From: Thiosymbion sp942492625 | GTDB lineage: Bacteria > Pseudomonadota > Gammaproteobacteria > Chromatiales > Chromatiaceae | DNA length: 64,000 nucleotides | Direction of reading: 5' to 3' | Assembly: GCA_942492625.1 (NCBI GenBank) | Contig: CALOFM010000005.1 | Span: 1 to 64,000 of the forward strand | Part shown: one piece after another, positions 9,074-16,908 of the stretch | How positions within the stretch are numbered: position 1 is the first letter of the stretch | How the letters are laid out: each line of letters starts with the position of its first letter | Translations under genes and position numbers: made by a program | The notes under the pieces: generated by a model | Database searches by the model: none | Told to the model about the DNA's origin: nothing | Seen by the model: only the letters and a program-made list of their open reading frames with translations

Positions 9074-9161
9074 CAGCTAACCCACATTCCGGTCGTTCGT
9101 CGTGGGGTCATTTTCTCGGCTGCGATGCGGCGAGGGAAGATGTAGATCGCTGGACGCTTAC

Positions 9162-9216
9162 CTTGGTTCCAGTCCACCTTCTTGAACTCTACGCCATGGT
9201 ATCTACGCTTATTCAT
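9162..9216 (-). pseudogene. 5' fragment of a small gene split by IS66
   Basis: On the minus strand an ATG at 9214-9216 has a strong ribosome site GGAGGT seven bases upstream and starts MNKRRYHGVEFKKVDWNQ, after which the IS66 terminal repeat begins. The strong start signal and the sharp end at the IS boundary show that IS66 landed inside a gene after codon 18. No convincing continuation was found on the other side of the IS (below 6664). The gene follows the small lipoprotein gene by 171 bp on the same strand. The family is not recognised. Confidence 0.55.
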
Positions 9217-9387
9217 GGGGACACCTCCAACGTCTCGGTTTCTCTTATAGGCAAGTTAAGCACTTGCCCGCCGAGCTATGAGGGTCCCCTTTCCTTTTTT
9301 ATAACTGACTAGAAACTGAAGTTGACCGCTTCGATGCAGAACCAACCGCTTGATCCAAACATAGAATGCAGCCCTGCCGAGCTTCAC

Positions 9388-9561
9388 CTAACAGGTGAGG
9401 TCGCTACGCCACCAAATGCACACGCCGGACGGCTCGATGTTGCCATAGGCAGCAATTCGACCGTCCTCGGCAATCCACTCGGCGCTCGAGGACTTCTCAT
9501 TGACCGCGCATGCTGCAATGGACAACGTCAACGCACACAGAAACGTTACCTGTCTGTTCAT
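9388..9561 (-). CDS. Small predicted lipoprotein, 57 residues
   Basis: A short minus-strand gene with a good ribosome site (GGAGGG, 12 bases before the ATG). The product begins MNRQVTFLCALTLSIAAC, a signal peptide with lipobox SIAAC and the lipidated Cys at position 18, followed by a hydrophilic 39-residue mature part containing EWIAEDGRIAAYGNIEPSG and ending WWRSDLTC. No family recognised. It reads in the same direction as the fragment at 9216, so the two may have formed one transcript before the IS66 insertion. The remaining bases between 9217 and 9674 show no other gene; a 7-bp stem (GGCAAGT/ACTTGCC) at 9250-9268 lies between them. Confidence 0.6.
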   Translation of the reverse strand: MNRQVTFLCALTLSIAACAVNEKSSSAEWIAEDGRIAAYGNIEPSGVCIWWRSDLTC

Positions 9562-9674
9562 TTCGCAAGCCTCCCTCCGCTAAGTCTCAACTTGGCTCAG
9601 CAAACAAGATCCGTAACAAAACGGTCCTGTGATGACACGCCCTAATCAAGATCAATAAATCACGCAGTTACAGC

Positions 9675-11555
9675 TTATCTTAAGTTTTCGTACCGTTGGC
9701 TATCGGACCCTGAGGCCGCCCAGCTGAGCCACTCGCTCAACACCAAGAGGGTCCAGAGCGGCCGGGCATGGTCGCATTTGAGCTGGCGGTGCTCGTGCAA
9801 CATCGCCACCGCCTCTCTGCGCCGAATACCGATCTCCTCAAACAGCGGGTTCGCCAGTTGGCCCTCCGCCCAAGGGTAGAGGGGACCGCGCAACCAGGCC
9901 GTCAGAGGGACCGACAGTCCGCGCTTCCTGCGATGCACGATCGCTCGTGGCAGGTAACGCATCGCATAGCCCTTGAGAAACATCTTCGTGGTTATGCCCT
10001 TCACTCGCTGCTCAGGCAACAGGCGGGCTGCGAAGTCCATCACGTCAGGGTCTAGGAATGGGGCTCGAAGCTCGATGGCCGAGAGCATGCTCGCTCGGTC
10101 GGCCTTGGTGAGCAGCCCTTCCGCAAGACTATTCTCAAGGTCATAGCGCTGCAGCGCATCGAGCAGCGCCTCGCCCTCCTTTCTGGTATCGGTCGGCGCC
10201 ACGACCGGCTCGACACCCAATCGCTTCAGCAGTGCCGGATCGATGCTGGCCGTCCAGAGCCGATGGCGAGCCATGCCCTCGATCTCCGCACCAGCAACAA
10301 ACTTCTTCAGCAAAAAGGACAGCGTCACCTTCTTGTCGCTCGGCGGCCAACGCCTCACGATGGCCTGGATCGTCGCCTTCACGGGGGCGGGGAGAACGGC
10401 GTAGCGGGCGCTGAATTGCGCGCCGAGGTAGGTCGGATAACCTCCAAACAGCTCGTCTCCGCCCTCCCCCACCAAGGCGATCTTGGCGTCAATGGAAGCG
10501 CGGCGAGCGAGCATCGCCGCCGGGATCCATGCCGGATCGGCCAGGGGCTCACCGGTCCGTGCGATCAGACGGTTCAGCTCGCGCGGCAAGTCCTCGGCCT
10601 GCACCCAAACGGTCTCGCAGGCGATCGCGAGCCCCTGTGCCACTTGCTGTGCGAAGGAACCTTCGTCGAACGAAGGATCGCGAAAGCGCAACGTATAAGC
10701 CGTCAGCGGGTAGTCTGGTCGGAGGTTCCGCAGCACCGCCGCGATGAGCGATGAGTCGACCCCGCCACTTAGAAAGACGCCGTAGGGGACGTCGACCTCG
10801 CTCTGACGGCGCACCGCTTCCCGAAAGACGCGGTCGAAGTCCTCGGCGTCGGCTCTTCGACCAGCGGGCGCCGGCAAATCCCATCGCCAATACCGCTGGC
10901 GCTTCTGTGCGTGCTGACCGAAGGTCACGATTTCCGCCGGCTTGACCTTGCGAATGTTCCGGAACGGCGTCCGTGGCGCACCAAAATACCCACGCTGCAG
11001 GTAATCGTCGACCCCCTGCATGTCCTTCGACAAAGGGCGACCCAAGGCCGTTACGAGAGAGGCGATTTCCGACGAGAAGGTCACTCCGGACTCGTCGGCT
11101 GCGTAAAAGAGGGGGCGCTCACCTGCACGATCGCGCGCCAGGAGCAGCTTTGATTCGGTTGGGTCCCAGATGGCGAGGGCGAACGCCCCCTTGAGATGCT
11201 GCATGCACTCGGCGCCGAGGAGCCCGTACAGGTCCGCGATCACCGCGACGTCGTTCTTGGCACTGACGGCGCATCCCCGCGCTGCCAAAAACGCCTTCAG
11301 CTCGAGGTGGTTGTCGATCTCGCCGTTGCAAACGACCACCACGCCGCTGCCATCGTGCACCATCGGCTGCTCCCCGTCCTGCAGACCGCGAATGGCCAGG
11401 CGCGCGGCGCCCAGCACCGCCGCACCGCTTCCCACCGTCCGCTGCTCGTCGGGACCGCGGTGGGCCACGGCGTCGACCATGGTTTCGGTCTGATGCAAAC
11501 GGTCCAGTTCGTTCCCATTGGCATCCCACCGCACCATTCCGGCGATGCCGCACAT
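9675..11555 (-). CDS. asnB: Glutamine-hydrolysing asparagine synthase-like protein
   Basis: The start is the ATG at 11553-11555, because the mature class-II amidotransferase needs Cys at position 2 (MCGIAGMVRW) and the open frame upstream lies inside the neighbouring gene. The 626 residues comprise an N-terminal glutaminase (HRGPDEQR, ARLAIRGL, NGEI, KGAFALAIWD) and a C-terminal ATP-pyrophosphatase synthetase with the P-loop SGGVDSS and GEGGDELFGGYPTY. Its ATG overlaps the stop of the upstream glycosyltransferase gene (ATGA), so translation is coupled. Position in a polysaccharide cluster suggests amidation of a sugar acid or peptide rather than housekeeping asparagine supply, as in many exosortase and O-antigen loci; this is inference. 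Confidence 0.85.
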   Translation of the reverse strand: MCGIAGMVRWDANGNELDRLHQTETMVDAVAHRGPDEQRTVGSGAAVLGAARLAIRGLQDGEQPMVHDGSGVVVVCNGEIDNHLELKAFLAARGCAVSAKNDVAVIADLYGLLGAECMQHLKGAFALAIWDPTESKLLLARDRAGERPLFYAADESGVTFSSEIASLVTALGRPLSKDMQGVDDYLQRGYFGAPRTPFRNIRKVKPAEIVTFGQHAQKRQRYWRWDLPAPAGRRADAEDFDRVFREAVRRQSEVDVPYGVFLSGGVDSSLIAAVLRNLRPDYPLTAYTLRFRDPSFDEGSFAQQVAQGLAIACETVWVQAEDLPRELNRLIARTGEPLADPAWIPAAMLARRASIDAKIALVGEGGDELFGGYPTYLGAQFSARYAVLPAPVKATIQAIVRRWPPSDKKVTLSFLLKKFVAGAEIEGMARHRLWTASIDPALLKRLGVEPVVAPTDTRKEGEALLDALQRYDLENSLAEGLLTKADRASMLSAIELRAPFLDPDVMDFAARLLPEQRVKGITTKMFLKGYAMRYLPRAIVHRRKRGLSVPLTAWLRGPLYPWAEGQLANPLFEEIGIRRREAVAMLHEHRQLKCDHARPLWTLLVLSEWLSWAASGSDSQRYENLR

Positions 11556-13282
11556 CAGTCGCTGGCTAAAGGTGGAATCAGCATCCCCCACCAACGTGGC
11601 CTGAGCTGCACGAGCGTTGCACCGCGTACCGCCGCCAGATCCGCCACCCACGGCTGTGGCGATTTGCCGCGGCTGAGGAGGAAAACCGCCGCGTCTCGGG
11701 AAGCGATCCATGCGTCAGCGCGATCCAGCGGCACCATCTGTTGCGGCCAGGGGGGCGTCTCCAGGTCGAATGCAATGTAATTGCTGGGGATCTCTCGCCC
11801 GTCCTCGGAGAGGACTGTGATCGGGCGCTGGAGGTAGAAGGCAAGGCCGGGCGGGAAGCACTGGTAGCACGCGACCTCGACATTGGCGGGGCTGTGCCGC
11901 TGCAGCGCCTGCGCAAGCGGACGCGAGGAGATGCCCTCCGCGTAGGCGTACAGCTGACCGGATCCAACCGCCATGAGCAGAAAGGGCGGCAGGGCAAACA
12001 CCGCGAACATCGCTGGGATGCGGCGACTCGCGCGTGCAGCGGCCGCCGCAACGGCGATTCCGAGGGACCAAAGCATCACCGGTGTCAGCATGACCTGCGC
12101 TCGCTCGAACTCGACCGGTTTGATGTGGAACAGCGTCTGCAACGACAGGAGACCGAGTTGATTGGCCGCAAGAAGGCCGCCCACGATACCGCATGCTCCT
12201 GTCAGAACCAGGGTGCCGCGGCGGATCACTCCGGCCGAGGCGCCCTCGGGGTCATTAATTGCCGCATCGAATACGCGCGCGGTCAGCGCACCCAGTGCGA
12301 CGACCGCGGGCAGTACGTACCCGGGGAGCTTGGACCGGGAAATAGAGAAGAAGGCGACAACAACGATTGCAGAGATCGCCAGCATTGTGTCGGCACGCCG
12401 GGCTTCACTTCGCCGGCGCCAGCCGCGGGCGATCATCTCAGGCAGAAGGATGCTCCACGGGAAGAAAACCGCCGCGATCACCGGGGCATAGTAGTAAACG
12501 GGTGCGTCCCGGCGTAACTCGGTCGCGGACGTGAATCGCTCCAGCGACTCCTTCACCAGTCCGTAGTAGGGAAAGTCGGTCATCTGCAACGACAGGGCCA
12601 CGAACCATCCGAGGACAGGAACACCGAAGACCAGGAGGTTGAATGGCGTGAAGAACCGCTTTCCGCCGTTCACCTTGCACACGCGTGTGTAGGCGAACAG
12701 ACCAAGCAGCGGGAGGATGAAGCCAACCGGCCCCTTGACCAGGGTCGCCAGGGCCGCCGCTAAGACACTCAGGGTGAACCACTTGCCGACCCCCGGCCGA
12801 TCACCGCTGTCTAACGCGATGAACCCGGCGAGCAGCGACGCGCAGACGAAAAACGTCAGCATCATGTCGAAGATGACGGCGCGGGAGAAAACGATGAACA
12901 GAGGAACTGTCGCGACGACCACGACCGCGATTGCCGCCGTGCGTTCGCTGTAGACGCGCCGGCAAAAGGTCCAAACGAGCAACAGCGTCAGCACCCCGAA
13001 CACCGCCGAGGGCAGGCGGGCCGCGGTCTCGGTATCGCCGAGCACGGCCAACGAGCCTGCCACCAGATCGAGGTAGAGTGCAGGTTTGTCCAGGTAGGGC
13101 ATTCCGTTGTAAAGCGGGACGAGAAGCGAGCCCGTATGCTTGATCTCCCTTGCAACCTCGGCGTTGCGTCCTTCGTCCGGGTCCGCCAGGGGGAGCGATC
13201 CCAGCCCGATGAAGATCGCACCCGCCGCGACAAGCCAGGCAAGAGGGAACAACCAACGGCGTCTACGCACTGCCATCATCAC
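11555..13282 (-). CDS. ArnT/PMT-like membrane glycosyltransferase
   Basis: 575 residues with about a dozen hydrophobic segments. After the first segment comes the catalytic-loop signature SLPLADPDEGRNAEVAREI (the acidic DE pair), then NGMPYLDKPALYLDL, both typical of the GT-C fold of ArnT and protein O-mannosyltransferases, which move a sugar from a polyprenyl-phosphate donor to lipid A, protein or polymer on the periplasmic side. A periplasmic C-terminal domain follows. It is between the GT2 gene, which would make the polyprenyl-phosphate sugar, and the asnB-like gene with which it overlaps by ATGA. Three Met codons cluster at the start (13276-13282); the first is reported. Confidence 0.82.
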   Translation of the reverse strand: MMMAVRRRRWLFPLAWLVAAGAIFIGLGSLPLADPDEGRNAEVAREIKHTGSLLVPLYNGMPYLDKPALYLDLVAGSLAVLGDTETAARLPSAVFGVLTLLLVWTFCRRVYSERTAAIAVVVVATVPLFIVFSRAVIFDMMLTFFVCASLLAGFIALDSGDRPGVGKWFTLSVLAAALATLVKGPVGFILPLLGLFAYTRVCKVNGGKRFFTPFNLLVFGVPVLGWFVALSLQMTDFPYYGLVKESLERFTSATELRRDAPVYYYAPVIAAVFFPWSILLPEMIARGWRRRSEARRADTMLAISAIVVVAFFSISRSKLPGYVLPAVVALGALTARVFDAAINDPEGASAGVIRRGTLVLTGACGIVGGLLAANQLGLLSLQTLFHIKPVEFERAQVMLTPVMLWSLGIAVAAAAARASRRIPAMFAVFALPPFLLMAVGSGQLYAYAEGISSRPLAQALQRHSPANVEVACYQCFPPGLAFYLQRPITVLSEDGREIPSNYIAFDLETPPWPQQMVPLDRADAWIASRDAAVFLLSRGKSPQPWVADLAAVRGATLVQLRPRWWGMLIPPLASD

Positions 13283-13353
13283 TGCTCACCCGCCCGGCCC
13301 GAGAATCGGCCCGGACTCGGCGAGGCGATACGTATCGTCTCCAAGCGCGGCGG

Positions 13354-14322
13354 CTAGTTCGGCCGCACAGACAGCAGCCGTTCCGCTCCGGAGCGGGGGT
13401 CGCCTGGCGTGGACTCTACCGGTTCGCCGTCAATTTCTATGCGGTCCCCGGCTTTGTTCTGAGGACGCCAATCGGCCCCTAGGCAACTGTTTTTTTCATG
13501 GGCGCCGGAGAGCGACGGTATGGGTCCTTCGCCGGCACCGATGCCTTCGTGGTCTTGACTCGTTCCCGCGCCGCTGGTGAGATTGACGTAACCGGTTAGC
13601 TTCATCCTGTTGCCGAGCCAAAGCACGCCGAACATATCCACGACCCCAACCCACAGGCGATCGTGCAAACCATAGTGTGAGCGGCCTCTGCCGCGGGATC
13701 GGTGGCGCACCGGAACCGAAATGACCGTCTCCCCCGCCCGCTGAAACAGCGCCGGCAGGAAGCGGTGCATGTGGTCAAACTGCGGAAGCATCAGGAAGAG
13801 GTCGCGCTTGAACACCTTCAGCCCGCAGCCTGCGTCGGGGGTGTGGTCTCTCAAAATCCGTGCGCGAACGCCGTTGGCGATCCGGGAGGAGATTCGCTTG
13901 AGCCACGTGTCTCTGCGCTTCACGCGCCAACCGGTGATCATTGTCGGAGTGTCGGCTTCTGCGCCCTCCTGGAGCCTCGCCAACAGCGCGGGGATATCCG
14001 CGGGATCGTTCTGCCCATCGCCGTCGAGTGTCACCACCCAGTGGGCCCGCGCTTCACGCACTCCGGTCGCCATCGCCGCGCTTTGACCGCTGTTCCGGAG
14101 GTGGCGCAACGGTCTCAGCCGTGGATAGAGGCTGATGCAATCACAAAGGAGCAGCGGCGTGGAATCAGTGCTGCCGTCGTCCACAATGATGACCTCGTAA
14201 TCGGTCACGCCGCGAAGCGCGATGTCGATCTCCGCCAGCAACGGCTCGATGTTGTCGGCCTCGTTGTGAACCGGCACGACGACGGAAATCTCAGGTGCAG
14301 CTTTGGTTTGGTTGTTGGCCAT
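13354..14322 (-). CDS. Polyprenyl-phosphate glycosyltransferase (GT2, DPM1-like)
   Basis: 322 residues. The first 215 form a GT-A domain: ISVVVPVHNEADNIEPLL, IIVDDGSTDSTP, WVVTLDGDGQNDPADIPAL (the DxD-type donor site), and HRSRGRGRSHYGLHDR, a pattern of dolichyl/undecaprenyl-phosphate mannosyl- or glucosyl-transferases. A short hydrophobic stretch (VGVVDMFGVLWLGN) follows. The final roughly 85 residues are low in hydrophobicity, rich in Gly/Ser/Glu and unlike the family, perhaps a frame-changed or lineage-specific tail. Its product, a lipid-linked sugar, is the expected donor for the ArnT-like enzyme encoded just downstream. Start ATG at 14320-14322. Confidence 0.83.
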   Translation of the reverse strand: MANNQTKAAPEISVVVPVHNEADNIEPLLAEIDIALRGVTDYEVIIVDDGSTDSTPLLLCDCISLYPRLRPLRHLRNSGQSAAMATGVREARAHWVVTLDGDGQNDPADIPALLARLQEGAEADTPTMITGWRVKRRDTWLKRISSRIANGVRARILRDHTPDAGCGLKVFKRDLFLMLPQFDHMHRFLPALFQRAGETVISVPVRHRSRGRGRSHYGLHDRLWVGVVDMFGVLWLGNRMKLTGYVNLTSGAGTSQDHEGIGAGEGPIPSLSGAHEKNSCLGADWRPQNKAGDRIEIDGEPVESTPGDPRSGAERLLSVRPN

Positions 14323-14795
14323 GCGCGGTTCGCTTCAGTAAATTCGAAACAGCCGCGAAGCACCTAAGGCGGCGGCAATTGCCCGTTGAACGGGGCGCAA
14401 AGTGAAGTGACATAGGTCGGTTCCTCTCCTCCGCGGGAGCATGCACGCGCCGACGGAAAGGCAGTCCAAACGCCCCAGACAATGTCCGCCAGAGCATATC
14501 CGGCGCAGGGGCGGCGATCAAGGCCGAGCGGGCGGCGGTCTGAGGGTCGCGTGCAGGTCTTGGAGGCAGGTGCGGGAGTCCGGCGAGGCGGAACGAGGGC
14601 GAACAGTAGCACAGGTGGCGCGTGCTGCACGAGTGGTTGTACGACACCGAACTCAGGCGACGATGGCATGGCTTACCAGAACGTGCGCTGGTCGAACTCG
14701 AACTCGGGTGCGATCTGGGCGACAGCGTCCAAGTCCCAGTCCGGCCATCCCCCCTCTCCGATCCCTCATCCCGGGCGATGACGCGCAGTACCCGG
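14323..14795. other. Intergenic stretch without a supported gene
   Basis: 473 bases between the GT2 gene and the CPBP protease gene, both on the minus strand. Several overlapping open frames exist on both strands but none has a convincing start or recognisable domain. The most protein-like piece is on the plus strand from a GTG near 14622 (LHEWLYDTELRRRWHGLP), which may be a gene fragment. No repeat or terminator was recognised. Confidence 0.4.
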
Positions 14796-15701
14796 TCATT
14801 GTCGGCTGGTATCGCGCCGACCACAAGCATGACCTCGCCCCCGGCAACGCGCGAACAACAGGAGACCAAGCGCCAGCAGGCCGATCCAGGCCGCGGAGAG
14901 CCAGCCGATCGTCCCGTCGTAGCTCCCTGCGAGCCATGCGTAGGGAGATGCATTGTTGCCGTCGGTCAGGTAACGGTTCACCTGGATCACGAAGATCCAG
15001 CCGGCGTGCAGACCCATGCACCAGCCGATTTGGCCAGTGCGTTCGCGCACGACAGCCAGGAAGACGCCAACCAGAAACAGGGCGACCATGGAGTCCACAT
15101 GCTGCCACTGAAAGACGCCGGCGTAGACGTGGAGCACCATTTGCCAGGTACCAGCCCAATCGAAAGCCACACCATCGGGCAGTGCGTGGGGTTTCATGAA
15201 GTGAAGCAACGCGAAAAGAGACGACGACCAGAGGATCGCGGCGACCGCCCCCCCGTTGCGCCGGATAGCCGAGTAGACCGCCCCGCGGAAGAAGCTCTCT
15301 TCCAGCAGGCTGATAAGCAACCCGCCAAGCAACGCCAAGAGCGATTTCTCGGCGAGACCGACCAACCAATCGCCCCGTGCAACATCCGGCACACGGATCT
15401 CCAGCAGCAGCAGGTTCAGTACCAGCACCAGCAGAATAGACACACCCAGGAACCAGCCCCGCCACAGGGCGTTGAGGAATTGCGAGCTAGACACTCCGTA
15501 CCCGAGCGCCCGTCGATCATTTAGTCCCATCGCCTTGAGGAAGGGCCAGAGACCAAGCAAGATGAATACCTGCGCCAAACGGCCCATCACATGCTGCGGG
15601 TCATGATCGACCCAGCCCGTACTTACCAGGGGATAGGTGAAGATCGCGCCAAGGATCAGACCGGTAGAGAGATAGAGCAAGAAGACTCCGGTTTCCCGCA
15701 T
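14796..15701 (-). CDS. CPBP family intramembrane metalloprotease
   Basis: 301 residues and about eight membrane segments. The CPBP/Abi motifs are present in order: EESFFRGAVY (motif 1, paired Glu and Arg), SLFALLHFMKP (motif 2, FxxxH), and GLHAGWIFV near residue 235 (motif 3 His). Members cleave membrane-embedded substrates, act in bacteriocin self-immunity, or, next to exosortase-type genes, in envelope protein processing. It shares direction with the glycosyltransferase genes but is separated by 473 bp. No exosortase gene is visible. Start ATG at 15699-15701. Confidence 0.85.
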   Translation of the reverse strand: MRETGVFLLYLSTGLILGAIFTYPLVSTGWVDHDPQHVMGRLAQVFILLGLWPFLKAMGLNDRRALGYGVSSSQFLNALWRGWFLGVSILLVLVLNLLLLEIRVPDVARGDWLVGLAEKSLLALLGGLLISLLEESFFRGAVYSAIRRNGGAVAAILWSSSLFALLHFMKPHALPDGVAFDWAGTWQMVLHVYAGVFQWQHVDSMVALFLVGVFLAVVRERTGQIGWCMGLHAGWIFVIQVNRYLTDGNNASPYAWLAGSYDGTIGWLSAAWIGLLALGLLLFARCRGRGHACGRRDTSRQ

Positions 15702-15756
15702 CGCGGATCTCCTCCCCTCAGTCCTCGACCCGTAACCGAGAAGCCCCCAACATACA

Positions 15757-15864
15757 CTGCTTCCGCGAGAGCCGCCGACGCCACACCGACTTCTCGTTGC
15801 GGTGTAAGCCGTGTACCTGGATCACATTCTTTGCCAAATCAACGCTAACGCGCACAAGCTTCAT
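15757..15864 (-). pseudogene. IS110-family transposase N-terminal fragment
   Basis: The minus-strand ATG at 15862-15864 begins MKLVRVSVDLAKNVIQVHGL then HRNEKSVWRRRLSRKQ, the N-terminus of IS110/IS1111-type transposases, including the first Asp of the DEDD site (SVDLAKN). Similarity ends after about 36 codons against 340 in the family, so only a stump remains. The rest of the gap from 15702 to 16050 shows no other gene; sequence upstream of the ATG may be the old IS end. It shows past IS activity inside the envelope cluster. Confidence 0.72.
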
Positions 15865-16050
15865 CTTGGACTCCTTAGCGCCGTGGGTGGAATCGGCCTG
15901 CCGCGAGATCACGGGGTTCTTCAAGACGCCGGTGCAACGCTGGTGCCGCATGCTCTCGCACGCCTTGGTGAAGTACCTCGACAGTCGCCAGCTGCGACCG
16001 CCGGCGCTGCTGCCGGCACCGTCGGAGCCGTTTTTTACACCGTTCGTATA

Positions 16051-16785
16051 TCACCCGGCACGCCCGAGACCGCCGCAACTCGCCGGCGAACTGCCCTTTT
16101 CAGGATAAACGATCCCGTACATCACGAATGCAAGAATGCCCATGGTGAAAACCGAGGTTACAACATCGCTCAGAAAGTGGCCTCCGGCGGCAACCCGCAT
16201 CCATGAAACGAGGAGGCAGTACGACAACGCGAGGTAGACCCAGCGCTTGCGCCGGGAAGCAATCAAGAGAGCGACAACCACCCAGTAAAACGAAGCCGCC
16301 GCGTGCCCCGAGCTGAAAGACTTGCCATCCTGATCCGAGAGAACGAAGGCCGGAGTGAATTCTTTGGAACCGCTGAACTCGATCACATCGACAGGTCGGG
16401 CACGTCCCCAGTTTTCCTTCAGCAGGCCGTTGACGATCAGCCCTGGGCCCAAGGCAAGAAAAACGAGCAGGAAGAGCAGCTTTTTGCCGCTGAAGTCGAT
16501 TCCACGCCGACTTGCTGTCCCCTGAAAGAGCCAAAGTACGATGAGACCGATGTTGCCAAGCACGAGCGAAACGCCGACCGATGCGTGCATCAGCCGCTCG
16601 TACCACATCCCTTTGGTCTCGAAGCCTACTTCCGGGGTGTAAAAAAAACGCGATACTGCGAGATCGATCTGCGGCACCGCAACGAAAGCCAAGGACACCG
16701 AGGCAAATGCCGCCCAGAGCCAGACCGGCACCTTCAGCAGCCGGTGCCTCGCCAGCGTGAGAAATCCGGGGCGGGCTATTGGCAT
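16051..16785 (-). CDS. PAP2-family membrane phosphatase
   Basis: 244 residues with six predicted membrane segments. The three phosphatase motifs are complete: KENWGRARP (C1), SFSSGHAAASFY (C2, His acid) and RVAAGGHFLSDV (C3, nucleophile His). Relatives dephosphorylate undecaprenyl pyrophosphate, phosphatidylglycerol phosphate or lipid A on the periplasmic side. With a polyprenyl-phosphate glycosyltransferase and ArnT-like enzymes nearby, a lipid-carrier or lipid A phosphatase is the likely role (inference). It is followed on the same strand by the IS110 stump and the CPBP gene and preceded by another glycosyltransferase 123 bp upstream. Confidence 0.88.
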   Translation of the reverse strand: MPIARPGFLTLARHRLLKVPVWLWAAFASVSLAFVAVPQIDLAVSRFFYTPEVGFETKGMWYERLMHASVGVSLVLGNIGLIVLWLFQGTASRRGIDFSGKKLLFLLVFLALGPGLIVNGLLKENWGRARPVDVIEFSGSKEFTPAFVLSDQDGKSFSSGHAAASFYWVVVALLIASRRKRWVYLALSYCLLVSWMRVAAGGHFLSDVVTSVFTMGILAFVMYGIVYPEKGSSPASCGGLGRAG

Positions 16786-16908
16786 AGAGTCCCACCGGTG
16801 CGCTTGCCCGGGTCGGTGGCGAGGGGATCACTGCCGCCGAGCGCGAGGCTAGCGGCGGCCGAGCGCGGCAACGACGCCGCCTGCCGGCCCGCCCCTGCGC
16901 GGCTTGCG

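Larger units (their letters stand above)
6664..9161 (-). mobile_element. IS66-family insertion sequence, apparently complete
   Basis: A 2498-bp element carries tnpA, tnpB and the large transposase gene in the usual order on the minus strand. Its ends are an imperfect inverted repeat beginning GTAAGCGTCC: 6664 onward reads GTAAGCGTCCCGCGAACTAC and the other end, read inward from 9161, GTAAGCGTCCAGCGATCTAC (18 of 20 match), typical of IS66. The expected 8-bp target duplication is not exact: GATGGCTC before 6664 against CTTGGTTC after 9161, so adjacent sequence has probably changed or recombined. All three genes are open, so the element could be active. It interrupts a small minus-strand gene at 9162-9216. 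Confidence 0.9.

Noticed and set aside
9322..9645. Plus-strand frame of 107 codons between IS66 and the asparagine synthase gene
   Set aside because: It lies opposite a minus-strand lipoprotein gene with a better start and signal peptide, and its sequence resembles no protein.
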